From Alphaproteobacteria bacterium (GTDB lineage: Bacteria; Pseudomonadota; Alphaproteobacteria; Micavibrionales; Micavibrionaceae), in the NCBI GenBank assembly GCA_023384135.1, contig JAHDXS010000002.1, forward strand, positions 558,001 to 622,000: DNA of 64,000 nucleotides. Direction: 5' to 3'. Made by a program: the position numbers and the translations under genes. The notes under the pieces were generated by a model. It did not search any database, was not told the DNA's origin, and was given only the letters and a program-made list of their open reading frames with translations. Position 1 is the first letter of the stretch, and each line of letters opens with the position of its first letter. Below, piece by piece: positions 63,637-64,000 of the stretch.

Positions 63637-64000
63637 ATGTTTCTTCCAAGAGTAGCAACCTGCTTCACATTATGTGGCCTCCTGCTTGCCGGCTGTGCGC
63701 CGAGCCAGACTGTGGATGGCAAAAAGATTGGCGTGAAGCCGGCCTTTAGTTTCCACGTGACAAATAACGACACGCCCTACAGCCAGTGTCTGAAGGCGAT
63801 GCGCGATGTTCCGGCGAACAATCTCCCGATCTTCGCGGTCGGTGAGATCGCCGACAAAACCGGACAGGTCAATTACGATGAAAACGGACACGCTCTGACT
63901 CAGGGCGCCTCCGAAATGGTGATTAGCGCGATGGCAAAGACCGGTAAGGTCCACATGGTCGAGCGTCTGGATCTTCGGATCCCCTTGGCGGAAGTCAAGC
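63637..64000 (+). CDS. CsgG/HfaB-like outer-membrane lipoprotein, N-terminal part
   Basis: 121 residues before the window ends. GAGG lies 7 bases before the ATG. Lipobox LLAGC at about residues 17-21 is followed by a CsgG-type opening: LPIFAVGEIADKTGQVNY, ALTQGASEMVISAMAKTGKV and HMVERLD. CsgG forms the outer-membrane channel that exports curli subunits; the alphaproteobacterial relative HfaB anchors the holdfast. The preserved order of motifs makes the family call good, but the C-terminal barrel part is outside the window. The adjacent exported protein could be a partner. Confidence 0.82.
   Translation, partial: MFLPRVATCFTLCGLLLAGCAPSQTVDGKKIGVKPAFSFHVTNNDTPYSQCLKAMRDVPANNLPIFAVGEIADKTGQVNYDENGHALTQGASEMVISAMAKTGKVHMVERLDLRIPLAEVK

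Overview
The window looks like the chromosome of a free-living or predatory/host-associated alphaproteobacterium. This is inferred from the gene families (BI-1/YccA, LemA plus M48 protease, HfaB/CsgG-type lipoprotein) and moderate-to-high GC; a Micavibrio-like or Rhodospirillales-like lineage is possible but cannot be fixed from the sequence alone. Its dominant theme is a type IVB (Dot/Icm) secretion system split over two loci.

Locus 1 (about 3.1-20.2 kb, minus strand) carries icmL/dotI, icmK/dotH, icmE/dotG, icmG/dotF, an unusual gene fusing several IcmD-like units to an IcmC-like end, icmD/dotP and icmJ/dotN. Further downstream on the same strand is icmB/dotO. The order L-K-E-G-C-D-J-B is that of Legionella, but J and B are separated by about 5.6 kb. 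This insert holds a large RTX protein, a 5'-truncated RHS fragment ending in a colicin-E5-like tRNase domain with a putative overlapping immunity gene, and a reverse-strand gene fragment. Divergent from icmL is a tight five-gene plus-strand array (20.4-27.8 kb). It encodes five exported paralogues of a family I do not recognise, four of them with a cysteine-rich N-terminus and the fifth with an extra domain. This array is the best candidate for an undescribed component or substrate set of the secretion system.

Locus 2 (48.1-54.4 kb, plus strand) carries an unknown helical protein, a VirB1-like lytic transglycosylase, dotD, dotC, dotB, icmT and an exported TcpQ/PilL-like protein. A DsbC/G-like periplasmic protein and a FIST sensor lie just upstream. 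DotA, IcmF/DotU, the DotL/DotM coupling proteins and IcmQ/R/S/W/X are not in the window.

At about 31.67-42.27 kb sits an AT-richer copper-resistance island abutting a tRNA-Ala(GGC) gene. It holds a small exported protein, multicopper oxidase CopA, outer-membrane CopB, a DUF2231 membrane protein, a metal-binding exported protein, a CsoR-type repressor with two tandem inverted-repeat operators, and a Cu+ P1B-ATPase. It also holds a trypsin-like protease bracketed by hairpin-bearing inverted repeats, and a two-gene module ending in a large serine recombinase whose reading frame runs into the tRNA. A 10-bp direct repeat at both ends is a possible attachment core.

The rest is ordinary chromosome: rimO (with a degenerate copy of its 3' end nearby), a subtilisin-like protein, mscL, a BI-1 protein, a LemA/M48 pair, and an MFP-RND-OMF efflux operon whose RND gene is broken at a run of eight G. 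It also includes a double-DUF350 membrane protein, a LuxR-type regulator with a degenerate receiver, and the start of a CsgG/HfaB-like lipoprotein gene at the right edge.
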